Shown: positions 1 through 7,963 of the stretch, piece by piece | Layout of the letters: each line of letters opens with the position of its first letter | How positions within the stretch are numbered: the first letter of the stretch is position 1 | Source of the DNA: Tengunoibacter tsumagoiensis | Lineage (GTDB): Bacteria > Chloroflexota > Ktedonobacteria > Ktedonobacterales > Ktedonobacteraceae | Direction: 5' to 3' | DNA: 64,000 bases | NCBI RefSeq assembly: GCF_003967535.1 | Contig: NZ_BIFR01000001.1 | Span: 1,735,001-1,799,000 of the forward strand | Program-made: the position numbers and the translations under genes | The notes under the pieces: generated by a model | Told to the model about the DNA's origin: nothing | Seen by the model: the letters and a program-made list of their open reading frames with translations, nothing else | Databases searched by the model: none

Positions 1-1
1 G

Positions 2-784
2 CTCTTTGGTGGCGAGGAGAACCTGATTCGTCTGGATATGTCGGAGTATATGGAGCCCCACACGGTCTCGCGCCTGTTTGGTAGCCCTCCGGGATATGTT
101 GGCCATGACGATGGTGGGCAGCTCACCGAGCAAGTTCGCCGCCGTCCGTATAGCGTGATCCTGCTCGATGAAGTGGAGAAAGCCCATCCAGAAGTCTTTA
201 ATTCGCTGTTGCAGATTATGGATGATGGACGTTTGACCGATGGTCAGGGACGAACAGTTGATTTTAAGAACACTGTCGTCATCATGACCAGCAACGCCGG
301 GAGCGCTGATCTCAAGCGCGCTGCCAGCATTGGCTTCTCTGCTCGTAAGGGTGAGGTAAGCGATGCCAGACATGAAGCGATGCGTGCGAAAGCCATCAAT
401 GGTCTGAAAGAGTTTTTCCGACCGGAGTTTATCAATCGTATCGATCAGATCGTGGTCTTCCACTCGCTGGCGAAAGATGAGCTGAACAAGATCGTCGAGC
501 TGCTGCTCAATCAAGTCCGCTCACGACTGGCCGATCAGGGCATTGAATTAGAGGTGACTGAAGAGGCTCGTGACTTCCTCCTGAAAGAGGGTTTCGATGA
601 AGAGTATGGTGCTCGTCCATTACGCCGAGCCATTCAGACCTACGTTGATGATGCTCTAGCCGATGCCCTACTGGCAGGTGAAATTGCCAGTGGTCAAAGT
701 GCACTCCTTCGTGTACAGGACGACAAGATTGTCGTTGAGGCCAGAGATAACAATCGACCAGAAGAAGGTATCGAACTTGCATAA
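2..784 (+). CDS. clpC: ClpC-type AAA+ unfoldase, C-terminal part (5' end outside window)
   Basis: The frame is open from base 2, so this is the C-terminal ~260 residues of a Clp/Hsp100 ATPase. It contains most of the second AAA+ module: a GYVG pore loop, Walker B (ILLDEVEKAH), sensor 1 (VIMTSNAGS), the arginine-finger region (FFRPEFINRID) and sensor 2 (YGARPLRRAI). The second Walker A lies upstream of the window. Such proteins unfold substrates, usually for ClpP. The short tail and the linker after sensor 1 look more like ClpC than ClpB, but the N-domain and middle domain that would settle this are missing. A REP-like repeat follows the stop codon. Confidence 0.9.
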   Translation, partial: LFGGEENLIRLDMSEYMEPHTVSRLFGSPPGYVGHDDGGQLTEQVRRRPYSVILLDEVEKAHPEVFNSLLQIMDDGRLTDGQGRTVDFKNTVVIMTSNAGSADLKRAASIGFSARKGEVSDARHEAMRAKAINGLKEFFRPEFINRIDQIVVFHSLAKDELNKIVELLLNQVRSRLADQGIELEVTEEARDFLLKEGFDEEYGARPLRRAIQTYVDDALADALLAGEIASGQSALLRVQDDKIVVEARDNNRPEEGIELA

Positions 785-852
785 AGCCAGAAGGTTAGCT
801 TGATGGTGTGTGCATAAAGAAGCGAGGCCGTTGCCGTAGAGCATCCTGTATG

Positions 853-1040
853 ATGATTATGGGGTGCAACAGAGCGGAGCGGCTTCACCGCAGCCATCAT
901 AAACGAATAGCCCTGCACGATTATACGCTAAATCGTGCAGGGCTATTCGTTTATGATGATGTTTCGTATGGTGTTCAGAAGAGTGGAACAGAGCGGAGTG
1001 GGCCACAACGGCCATCATGAATGATGGGCACGACGTGTTC
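853..1040. repeat. REP-like repeat cluster after clpC
   Basis: This cluster holds the repeated phrase CAGAGCGGAG-(C/T)GG (two copies) and the dyad CCATCAT-GA-ATGATGG near 1010-1027. The same phrase and dyad recur near 12.7, 31.8 and 40.6-40.9 kb, so this is a dispersed family. No ORF here has coding character. Confidence 0.7.
895..958. repeat. Perfect 28-bp inverted repeat, 8-bp loop
   Basis: The left arm (895-922) and right arm (931-958) are exact reverse complements around the loop ATACGCTA. It lies inside the REP-like cluster 110 bp after clpC. There is no T-tract on either side, so it is not a textbook intrinsic terminator, although a transcript would form a very stable hairpin that could end transcription or protect the clpC 3' end. 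Confidence 0.85.
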
Positions 1041-1304
1041 AGGCGATACATTGCTTATGAGGTTGTAGATTATAGTGTCTGAGGACCTTCATAAGCAACG
1101 AGCAATAATTTGTTCTCTGGATGGTCTCCATGGGCTCCTGGATGGAATCCAACGGAAGAGCATTTGCATCTGTTCTCTAGCGTTAATCGTATACAGTAAT
1201 GGTGGTTTAGCATCGACAATGCTTCATCAAGCGAGGAAACTATTTACAAGCTAACGGATGCATTCTACCCTGAACCTCTTCATATTGTGCAGATAGTGGC
1301 CGTG

Positions 1305-1333
1305 TTGACTTGTATCAATGATCTTGTTACACT
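1305..1333 (+). promoter_or_regulatory. Possible sigma-70 promoter for the PAS/GAF kinase
   Basis: TTGACT (1305-1310) and TACACT (1328-1333) are separated by 17 bp, giving a leader of about 170 nt before the kinase start. The rest of the 1051-1507 interval shows no gene or strong repeat. The -10 element is imperfect, so this is a moderate candidate. Confidence 0.4.
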
Positions 1334-1507
1334 GAGTTTGCATAAAGGAAAGCCTGTTAATCTTCTAAAAGAATTCTATCAACTGTTTGTTTCTTTTCGA
1401 GCATCTGAATGCGCATTACGCATCTCTACAATCCGTTTTCTCTAAATCAGAAGGGGGGAGAGCACTGGCATGATCAAGTACAAGTAGAACATGCCAGATG
1501 AGCAAAT

Positions 1508-3736
1508 ATGGTTTCATCACATAATACATTCAGACCAGAGCCACCAGAAGATGCTAAAAGTGCGTTACTGCAGCAATTAAAAGAGAGTGAAGCGCGGTTT
1601 CAGATGCTATTTGAGCATGTTGCTGTAGGTATGGCTTTTGTGGGCATTCAAGGCCAATGGCTCCAGGTCAATCAAAAATTATGTTCCATTATTGGCTATA
1701 GCCATGAAGAGCTGTTGTCTCATTCTTTTCAAGAGATAACTCACCCTGATGATCTTGAAACTGATCTGAATTTTGTCCAGAGTCTGCTGGATGGTCATAG
1801 TGAAACGTATGCGCTGGAGAAACGCTATATTCGCAAAGATGGCTCAATTATTTGGATTAACCTGACAGTCTCGCTGGTGCGAGATGAGATGAACAGACCA
1901 CTTTATTTTATCTCTGTTGTTGAGGATATTTCTGAGCGCAAACGTGTTGAGGCAGAATCGATGGCCCATGCCAGTCAGTTAGAAGCGATCCTGTCGGCCA
2001 TGGCTGATGCGATCATGGTCTATGATCAGACTGGATCGGTAGTCTATGCGAGCTCAGCGGCCTATGAACTGTTTCCTCTGGAGACCTGGCCCGAGCATCT
2101 GTCTCTTGATCCCACAGAGCGAGCCATGCACTATGCATTACGGGATGAATATGGCCAGCCACTGGAACCTGACCGGTCACCCGTCCATCGCCTCTTGAAT
2201 GGGGAAGTTCTTAAGGGACCAACCGCCCTCGATGTGATGATGAATGATCGCTTGAATCATGAAGTATCAGTAAGTATTAGTGGTTCGCCGATGCGCAATG
2301 CGTATGGTCAGATTACAGGAGCCGTCCTTATTGCGCATGATGTAACACGCCGTCGAGCACTTGAGCGTCGCACTCAGCAGGCCTTAGAAGGGCTTATTGC
2401 GATGGCGGAAGCATTGGTAGCGCTTCCTGAGAGCGCTGAGCAAGAGGACAAAGTTGCCTTAAAATTGGCTGCGTTGACCTGTAGTGTTCTGGATTGTCCA
2501 CGTGTGAGCATCTTCTCTGTGAATGAAGAAAGTGAAGAGTTGCGTCCTCTGGCAGTCTTAGGGCTCCCGCCTGAACAACTGGAAGAGTGGTGGCGAGCAC
2601 AACGAAGAAATGTCACCTATGTACATCAGATGGATGCAGCAATTGTCGATCGCTTGCGGCATAACGAAGTCTTTCTCCTTGATTTTCAACAGCCTCCGTA
2701 TAATAGCTTCCCTAATCCCTATCAGATTGATAAGATACTGGTGGCTCCGATGTGTATTGGAGAGCGTTTGATTGGCATCTTAAATCTAGATTACGGGCCT
2801 GTGAGCCCTGATGGGCAGGGACGTCATCACTATTCCGACAGCGAACGAGCTCTGGCGAGCGCAGTGGCACAGCTTTCTGCCCTGGTATTTCAGCGCCAAC
2901 GCCTCTTAAATGAACGAGCAGAGGCGCAGGGGAGAGAAGTTGCATTGCGCGAAGCCAATCTGCGTATGGAAGAGTTTCTGGGTGTGGCCAGTCACGAGTT
3001 GCGCACGCCTCTTACAACGATTAAAGCGAACGTACAGCTCTCATTGCGCCGTATACAGGCGATGTTGCGTCGAACCGATGAGATGTCCGATGAGAACGTT
3101 GAGAAAGTCGAAAATATGAGAGGTATGCTCATGAAAGCAGAGCGACAGATCGATGTGCTCAACCGCCTGGTTGGGGATCTCATTGATATCTCACGTATTC
3201 AGACTGGACGTTTACAACTCCACCTGCGCCAGGAACCATGTGATCTTATAGCCATCCTGCAAGAGACCATTCCAGAGCAACATAAAGCCACGCGTGGTCG
3301 CCGGATTGATCTGCATCTGCCAGAGGTAGAGCAGATTGCCGTCCTTGCCGATCGTGATCGCATTGCTCAGGTTGTGACAAACTATTTGAGTAATGCTTTG
3401 AAATATTCGCGTGTGGATCAACCCGTCCATGTCTCTTTACAGATAGAGGAACATGAAGATGGGCGGTTTGCTCGTGTGCTGGTGCAGGATTATGGGCCTG
3501 GCCTGTTACCGGAGGAGATTGAGAAAGTCTGGGACATCTTTTACCAATCGCAGCGGATCAGTGTACAGAGTGGTTCAGGAGTCGGGTTAGGGCTTGGTTT
3601 GCATATTAGTCAGACAATTATTGAGCGTCATCATGGGCAGGTAGGTGTGGATAGTACTCCTGGTCAAGGTTCTACATTCTGGTTTACATTACCAATGAAA
3701 GAGAGTATTCTGTACACAGAATACTCTAAGCGGTAG
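1508..3736 (+). CDS. Soluble PAS-PAS-GAF sensor histidine kinase
   Basis: A 742-aa kinase without membrane segments, so it should sense an internal signal. Order: PAS 1 with a PAC tail (about 20-150, ending ISERKRVE), PAS 2 (about 155-285), GAF (about 300-450), the HisKA dimerisation helix with phospho-acceptor His496 (ASHELRTPLTT), and HATPase_c with an N box (NYLSNALKYS), G1 (DYGPGL) and G2 (GVGLGLGL). All kinase motifs are intact. No response regulator is adjacent, so it is an orphan kinase; two single-domain receivers occur elsewhere in the window (7.3 and 44.8 kb). The start lacks a strong Shine-Dalgarno sequence. The MBL hydrolase follows 29 bp later and may be co-transcribed. Confidence 0.93.
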   Translation: MVSSHNTFRPEPPEDAKSALLQQLKESEARFQMLFEHVAVGMAFVGIQGQWLQVNQKLCSIIGYSHEELLSHSFQEITHPDDLETDLNFVQSLLDGHSETYALEKRYIRKDGSIIWINLTVSLVRDEMNRPLYFISVVEDISERKRVEAESMAHASQLEAILSAMADAIMVYDQTGSVVYASSAAYELFPLETWPEHLSLDPTERAMHYALRDEYGQPLEPDRSPVHRLLNGEVLKGPTALDVMMNDRLNHEVSVSISGSPMRNAYGQITGAVLIAHDVTRRRALERRTQQALEGLIAMAEALVALPESAEQEDKVALKLAALTCSVLDCPRVSIFSVNEESEELRPLAVLGLPPEQLEEWWRAQRRNVTYVHQMDAAIVDRLRHNEVFLLDFQQPPYNSFPNPYQIDKILVAPMCIGERLIGILNLDYGPVSPDGQGRHHYSDSERALASAVAQLSALVFQRQRLLNERAEAQGREVALREANLRMEEFLGVASHELRTPLTTIKANVQLSLRRIQAMLRRTDEMSDENVEKVENMRGMLMKAERQIDVLNRLVGDLIDISRIQTGRLQLHLRQEPCDLIAILQETIPEQHKATRGRRIDLHLPEVEQIAVLADRDRIAQVVTNYLSNALKYSRVDQPVHVSLQIEEHEDGRFARVLVQDYGPGLLPEEIEKVWDIFYQSQRISVQSGSGVGLGLGLHISQTIIERHHGQVGVDSTPGQGSTFWFTLPMKESILYTEYSKR

Positions 3737-3765
3737 AACCAGTAAGAGAGGGGGCTCTGTATTTT

Positions 3766-4722
3766 ATGAAGTTTCGTCGGTCTCTGGTCTGGGGTGGAAT
3801 GGCGGTAGGTACGGTTGGAGTGGCTTATGCTGTTCAAAGTTTTTTACCACAGCAGTTGGTCGCTGATCACTATGTACAGCCGAGTGGAAAACTTCTGAAA
3901 ACTGCGACATATCCTGAGATTGAGGTCTCGTTTTTGCGTTGTGGGAGCGTAACTTTACCAGAATGTCTGGCTGTGCGCGGCTCATTCTCCTGCATGCCGC
4001 GTGTCATTACCTATAGTGCAGTCTTGATCCGCCATCCACAGGCTACGTTCTTATTTGATACGGGTCTGTCAACGGATATTCCTCTCTTTCTGCTGGACCA
4101 GTCCTGGTATTTTAAGCAGACCCTGGGGAAGTTTAAACTAGAGCGTCCGCTCTACCAGCACCTTCAACAGCGTGGTCTTCCAGCCAATCAGCTTGATTTT
4201 GTCTTGCTCTCCCATTTGCACTGGGATCATGTTGCAGGTCTTCCAGATCTCCCTGGCGTGCCATTGCGGATTAACCGCCTGGAGTATACGGCAGCCTGGC
4301 AGGGATTATTTGCGCAGAACGATGGTCTGGTTAGCCGTCTGATGGGCAAGAATCCAGTTGATCTCTTTGATTGTGCAGGACCAGCGTACGAAGGTTTTCG
4401 CTCTAGCTTTGATCTGTTGGGGGATGGCTCATTGATTGTGGTTCCCCTGCCAGGGCATACGCTCGGTCAGGTAGGTCTCTTTGTGAATCGTTCCAATGGA
4501 TCTCGTCTCTTTCTGGTTGCAGATGCAGCCTTTGTTGCGGAGAATTATCTCCTTCCCGCCACCTCTCATCCTTTTTTGTGGTCTCAAGTGACGATCGATC
4601 CTAAATTGGCTCGTCAGACATTAGTTGACGTGCATCATTTCTCCCTTCGTCATCCAGAGGTTCCGATTATTCCTCACCATGATGCCCGTATGCAGGAAGC
4701 TTTTGCACTGGTCCAGTTGTAA
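3766..4722 (+). CDS. MBL-fold metallo-hydrolase with N-terminal membrane anchor or signal
   Basis: 318 aa. Residues 5-27 are hydrophobic and follow a basic start (KFRR), consistent with export or anchoring. The zinc motif HLHWDH (His150, His152, Asp154, His155) is intact, followed by LPGHTLGQ, an Asp in VADAAF and a C-terminal HHD. This pattern matches the lactonase-like branch of the metallo-beta-lactamase superfamily (AHL lactonases and relatives); the substrate cannot be read from sequence. It lies 29 bp after the histidine kinase. An AT-rich stretch (4740-4850) separates it from the next kinase. Confidence 0.88.
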   Translation: MKFRRSLVWGGMAVGTVGVAYAVQSFLPQQLVADHYVQPSGKLLKTATYPEIEVSFLRCGSVTLPECLAVRGSFSCMPRVITYSAVLIRHPQATFLFDTGLSTDIPLFLLDQSWYFKQTLGKFKLERPLYQHLQQRGLPANQLDFVLLSHLHWDHVAGLPDLPGVPLRINRLEYTAAWQGLFAQNDGLVSRLMGKNPVDLFDCAGPAYEGFRSSFDLLGDGSLIVVPLPGHTLGQVGLFVNRSNGSRLFLVADAAFVAENYLLPATSHPFLWSQVTIDPKLARQTLVDVHHFSLRHPEVPIIPHHDARMQEAFALVQL

Positions 4723-4901
4723 TACCTTGCGCTTTATGCATAGATTATTTTTATCTTCATCTTTGCTTAGTTGATTAATCAATGAATAGCATGTTAGTGA
4801 TAAAATTAATTTTTGTGTATAAAATTATATAAATGTATGCTATTTCCCTCTCTCAAGGTTGCCCACCTCCGCCATATATGTTAAACTACAACCATTGACG
4901 A

Positions 4902-6263
4902 ATGGATGAGCAACAAGAAATAGTAAGAGCTGTATTAAAGTGGGTTAGCCTTTCGTATTGGCCCCCTTTCCCATGCCTGAAAGTATGGGCATCCACGAGC
5001 GGAGAGATGAACGTAGTGGAAACGAAACTTACTGCCAAAAAGAGGCATAGTGTAAAAAAGATGAGTCTGGAGCAGCGGGTGGAATTGCGGAGGAGGTATG
5101 TTGCCAAAATCCCACGTTGGCGTCATCCAATGGTTGGGTATCTCACTGCCGTGTTTCTGGTTGGCCTCTTCTTACTGAGCTCTCTCCTCTTACAACATTT
5201 CCTCGGGCATTTTCAGTTTCCCGCCACGCTTTTTATGCTAGCTGTGCTCTTCTCCGCGCTCCTGTGGGGGACCGGGCCAGCGCTGTTTACCCTCATCTTA
5301 AGCACGATCGGCCTGGGCTATTGTTTTTTAACGGATTCATTTGCCTTCTTTGATCATACCTGGCCGGAGAGAGTTACGGCCATCTCCAACTTATTTGATG
5401 ATTGGCATACGACTGTTCAACTCTTGCCATTTGTCTTTTCTGGCCTCACCATTGCCCTCATTACATCGCAGCGTGAGCGAGCTCGCCTGCAAGCTCTGGC
5501 TACTGAACAGGATCTGCAAGAGTATGCACGCGAGTTAGAGCTGATCAATAAACGGCTCGAAGCTGCTGATCAAAGTAAGGATCATTTTCTGTCGGTTGCT
5601 TCACATGAGTTGAAGACTCCTATTACGACGATTCGTGGGCAGGCGCAGATGATGCTACGGCGTATCTCGAAGCAGGCAAAAAGTACTTCAGATGTTGAAG
5701 GCGTTGAACTGGCTCTTGAGCGCATCAATGAGCAGACGGGCCGTTTGACCAGTCTGATAGATGAGTTATTGGATGTAAGCAGTATTCGAGCAGGTAAGAC
5801 TGTTTTACACAAGAGGAGCTGTGATCTCCGCCATCTCTGTCGGGATGTCGTCGATGATCAGCGGCTGCTGACAATCCGGCAGATTCAGTTAGATGTACCT
5901 GCCGGGCCAGTTAAAATAGAGATTGACGTAGATAGGATCTCACAAGTCATTATTAATCTTGTTAGCAATGCCTTAAAGTATTCGCCCGATGGCTCGCCGG
6001 TGCTTGTTGTCGTGCGAGCGGAGAAAGATCATGTGCTGCTTATGGTAAGCGATAAAGGGCAGGGTATCGCCAGTGACCATTTAGAGCATATTTTTGAATC
6101 TTTTTATCGCACTCCTGATGCAGAAGCTTCTAAAAAACATGGCCTGGGACTCGGACTTGCCATCGCTAAAGATATCGTAGAGCGGCATGAAGGATCTATC
6201 TGGTGCGAATCTGAACCTGGGGAGGGTAGCACCTTCTATGTAAAGCTTCCCTATAAGGCCTGA
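4902..6263 (+). CDS. Membrane sensor histidine kinase (DUF4118/KdpD-like sensor region)
   Basis: 453 aa from the first ATG. Four hydrophobic segments (about 77-100, 107-123, 125-150, 172-190) precede a short coiled coil and the catalytic core: HisKA with His235 (ASHELKTPITT), then N box NLVSNALKYS, G1 DKGQGI and G2 GLGLGLA. The compact four-helix module resembles the DUF4118 region of KdpD-type kinases. The start is uncertain: in-frame ATGs at 5007 and 5061 would drop a weakly conserved leader without touching the membrane part, and none has an ideal ribosome site. No cognate regulator is adjacent. Confidence 0.9.
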   Translation: MDEQQEIVRAVLKWVSLSYWPPFPCLKVWASTSGEMNVVETKLTAKKRHSVKKMSLEQRVELRRRYVAKIPRWRHPMVGYLTAVFLVGLFLLSSLLLQHFLGHFQFPATLFMLAVLFSALLWGTGPALFTLILSTIGLGYCFLTDSFAFFDHTWPERVTAISNLFDDWHTTVQLLPFVFSGLTIALITSQRERARLQALATEQDLQEYARELELINKRLEAADQSKDHFLSVASHELKTPITTIRGQAQMMLRRISKQAKSTSDVEGVELALERINEQTGRLTSLIDELLDVSSIRAGKTVLHKRSCDLRHLCRDVVDDQRLLTIRQIQLDVPAGPVKIEIDVDRISQVIINLVSNALKYSPDGSPVLVVVRAEKDHVLLMVSDKGQGIASDHLEHIFESFYRTPDAEASKKHGLGLGLAIAKDIVERHEGSIWCESEPGEGSTFYVKLPYKA

Positions 6264-6278
6264 GAGGCAGGAACGCGT

Positions 6279-6869
6279 TTACGCCTGTGGCTTCTGCCAG
6301 GTCAGGAGATAGCGCCAAAGCAACAGCCGCTGGATACGTGCTTCAGGTAGATGAATAGAAACAGTATTGCGAATCTCCTGCAGAGACATCTCTGCTGGCT
6401 TCGTTGGTGCTCCGCTGTAAGACCAGCCATAATTGAGAGCAAAGAAGGTATTCACTGGAATGGCAGCAAGTGCAATGACCATGTCCGTCAGGCCTGATTC
6501 ACGAAACACCCCAAGCACCGCTAAGACACCACCTGGTCGCAACAACGAGATCATCTTTTCAAGTGCTGGCTCGAACGGCATGTGATGCAGCGAGGCCGTT
6601 GCTGTGATGAAGTCAAACTGATTATTCACGTCGTAATGCATAAAGTCGGCTTCGACAAAATGAACACTCGGGTTGCATGTTTTCATCTGTGCCTGTTCGA
6701 TCATCATACGATCCGGGTCAATCCCCATTACATCGATCCCGAATCGCTCTGCCAGACGCCTGGTAAAACCGCCATCACCACATCCAATATCCAGAGCATT
6801 GCGACAATGAGCAGGGATCTGGCTTAGAAGGAGATCTGCATAATGGTTATTATGGTTGTATTGAAGCAT
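6279..6869 (-). CDS. Class I SAM-dependent methyltransferase
   Basis: 196 aa from the ATG at 6869 (MLQYNHNN). A longer reading would run back through the tRNA terminator and is rejected. Motif I is ALDIGCGDGGF, followed by the acidic VMGIDPD at the end of strand 2 and a LLRPGGVLAV motif. This is a Methyltransf_11/25-type Rossmann fold. The hydrophobic C-terminal half (DMVIALAAIPVNTFFALNYG) is unusual and might suit a lipid or quinone-like substrate, which is inference only. It converges on the kinase gene with 15 bp between the stops. Confidence 0.88.
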   Translation of the reverse strand: MLQYNHNNHYADLLLSQIPAHCRNALDIGCGDGGFTRRLAERFGIDVMGIDPDRMMIEQAQMKTCNPSVHFVEADFMHYDVNNQFDFITATASLHHMPFEPALEKMISLLRPGGVLAVLGVFRESGLTDMVIALAAIPVNTFFALNYGWSYSGAPTKPAEMSLQEIRNTVSIHLPEARIQRLLLWRYLLTWQKPQA

Positions 6870-6890
6870 AACACTCTTTGACCTTGGAGG

Positions 6891-6939
6891 AAAAAAGAAG
6901 AAAGCCCTTCCTCCCTTTAAGAGAGGAAGGGCTTTCTTC
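6891..6939 (-). terminator. Intrinsic terminator of the tRNA pair
   Basis: 17-bp perfect arms (6897-6913 and 6923-6939) with a 9-nt loop, followed on the minus strand by six T (A6891-6896). It sits 5 bp after tRNA-Trp and 22 bp before the methyltransferase start, so it ends the tRNA transcript and separates it from that gene. Confidence 0.93.
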
Positions 6940-6944
6940 AGGGG

Positions 6945-7016
6945 CAGGGGAGACAGGACTCGAACCTGCAACAACACGTTTTGGAGACGTGGACTCTACC
7001 ATTGAGCTACTCCCCT
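6945..7016 (-). tRNA. tRNA-Trp (anticodon CCA)
   Basis: 72 nt. Acceptor AGGGGAG/CTCCCCT, a 4-bp D stem, anticodon stem CACGT/ACGTG around the loop CTCCAAA, and T arm GCAGG/CCTGT with TTCGAGT. The discriminator is G. The terminal CCA is not encoded, so a CCA-adding enzyme is needed. It follows tRNA-Ser by 5 bp in the same transcript. Confidence 0.96.
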
Positions 7017-7021
7017 ATGAG

Positions 7022-7108
7022 CGGAGAGGGAGAGATTCGAACTCTCGGAAGGATTGCTCCTTCAGCGGTTTAGCAAACCGCCGCACTAGGCCACTATGCG
7101 ACCTCTCC
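7022..7108 (-). tRNA. tRNA-Ser (anticodon GCT)
   Basis: 87 nt with the long variable arm of class II tRNAs. Acceptor GGAGAGG/CCTCTCC, discriminator G, anticodon loop TTGCTAA and T loop TTCGAAT. CCA is not encoded. It is first in a tRNA-Ser/tRNA-Trp transcript ended by the 6891-6939 terminator. Confidence 0.96.
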
Positions 7109-7277
7109 CCGCTGCGCGTCAGTCCTTAAACAGATGTGCGCACAGAGAATATACCATACCGCTACCGCTCTGTCAACACCTTTTACAAGCAAATTTTTTA
7201 GGCCAACGAAAAAGAGGCCCTGCATTATCGCAAGGACTCTTTCTTACTGTTTGGATGAACGGTTCAGGCATCATACA

Positions 7278-7664
7278 TTAACCAACGACATGCTCAATAG
7301 TCTCGATGAGCCGATCGAGATCGAACGGTTTAGGTATGCCGATTAAACATCGTTCAGCCAGAGCCTGTTGATGATGGGTAAGATCATCAGTGGTAATGAT
7401 GGTTGGTACATGTTCATGGGTGGGATTCCGATGAAGTACGTCTGACAGATCAATCCCATTCATATCGGCCAGATGATAATCGATAATAAAGAGGGTCACC
7501 TGCTGATGACTGACTACTTCCAGGGCCTCACGGGAACTTGTTACCAGCTTTGTGTGATGCGGTAGCTCAATTGAGAGCGTAAGCTGCATTACTTCACCGG
7601 CGAAAGGGTCATCTTCGACAACAAGAATAGTCTTCATTTCCATTGAAGAGCGCTGGCTGACCAT
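7278..7664 (-). CDS. Single-domain CheY-like response regulator
   Basis: 128 aa, a receiver domain only. The acidic pair is in VVEDDPFAGE, the phospho-acceptor Asp is in LFIIDYHLADMNGID, the switch Thr is in TIITTDD and the conserved Lys is in IPKPFD. No output domain exists, so it would act by protein contact or phosphotransfer. The start is set by a strong GAGGAGGG 5 nt before the ATG at 7664. No kinase gene is adjacent. Confidence 0.92.
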   Translation of the reverse strand: MVSQRSSMEMKTILVVEDDPFAGEVMQLTLSIELPHHTKLVTSSREALEVVSHQQVTLFIIDYHLADMNGIDLSDVLHRNPTHEHVPTIITTDDLTHHQQALAERCLIGIPKPFDLDRLIETIEHVVG

Positions 7665-7879
7665 GAATCCCTCCTCTTTTATAAGCTCAAGCAGACAGTG
7701 CTTGCCTATAGCTTATTATGACGAAGAATAAGGTGGAAAAGTTTCAATGATTCTGAAGCATGATTTATCAGCAAGCTCATATTTTGTGAGATGAATTGTC
7801 TATAAGCCTCTGAGTGAGAAGTTTTTTTCTGGAGAGATGCCGAACGAGAAGTTTTTTTTCCTATTAGGTAGGGATTATT

Positions 7880-7909
7880 TTGCCAATTGAACTGTAGTTG
7901 TGTTATAAG
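7880..7909 (+). promoter_or_regulatory. Likely promoter of the receptor Ser/Thr kinase
   Basis: TTGCCA (7880-7885), an 18-bp spacer, then TATAAG (7904-7909). The start point would be near 7916, downstream of the TTG at 7898. This supports translation from the ATG at 7964. Just upstream (7817-7860) the phrase GAGAAGTTTTTTT occurs twice. Confidence 0.5.
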
Positions 7910-7963
7910 GAGCAAGATAGATTCGTATTGATTGGCGATCGGTCTTTGGAGGCATATTCAGAC

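Noticed and set aside
6870-6977. N-terminal extension of the methyltransferase to 6977
   Set aside because: It would translate the tRNA terminator and reach into tRNA-Trp; the ATG at 6869 gives a normal methyltransferase length.
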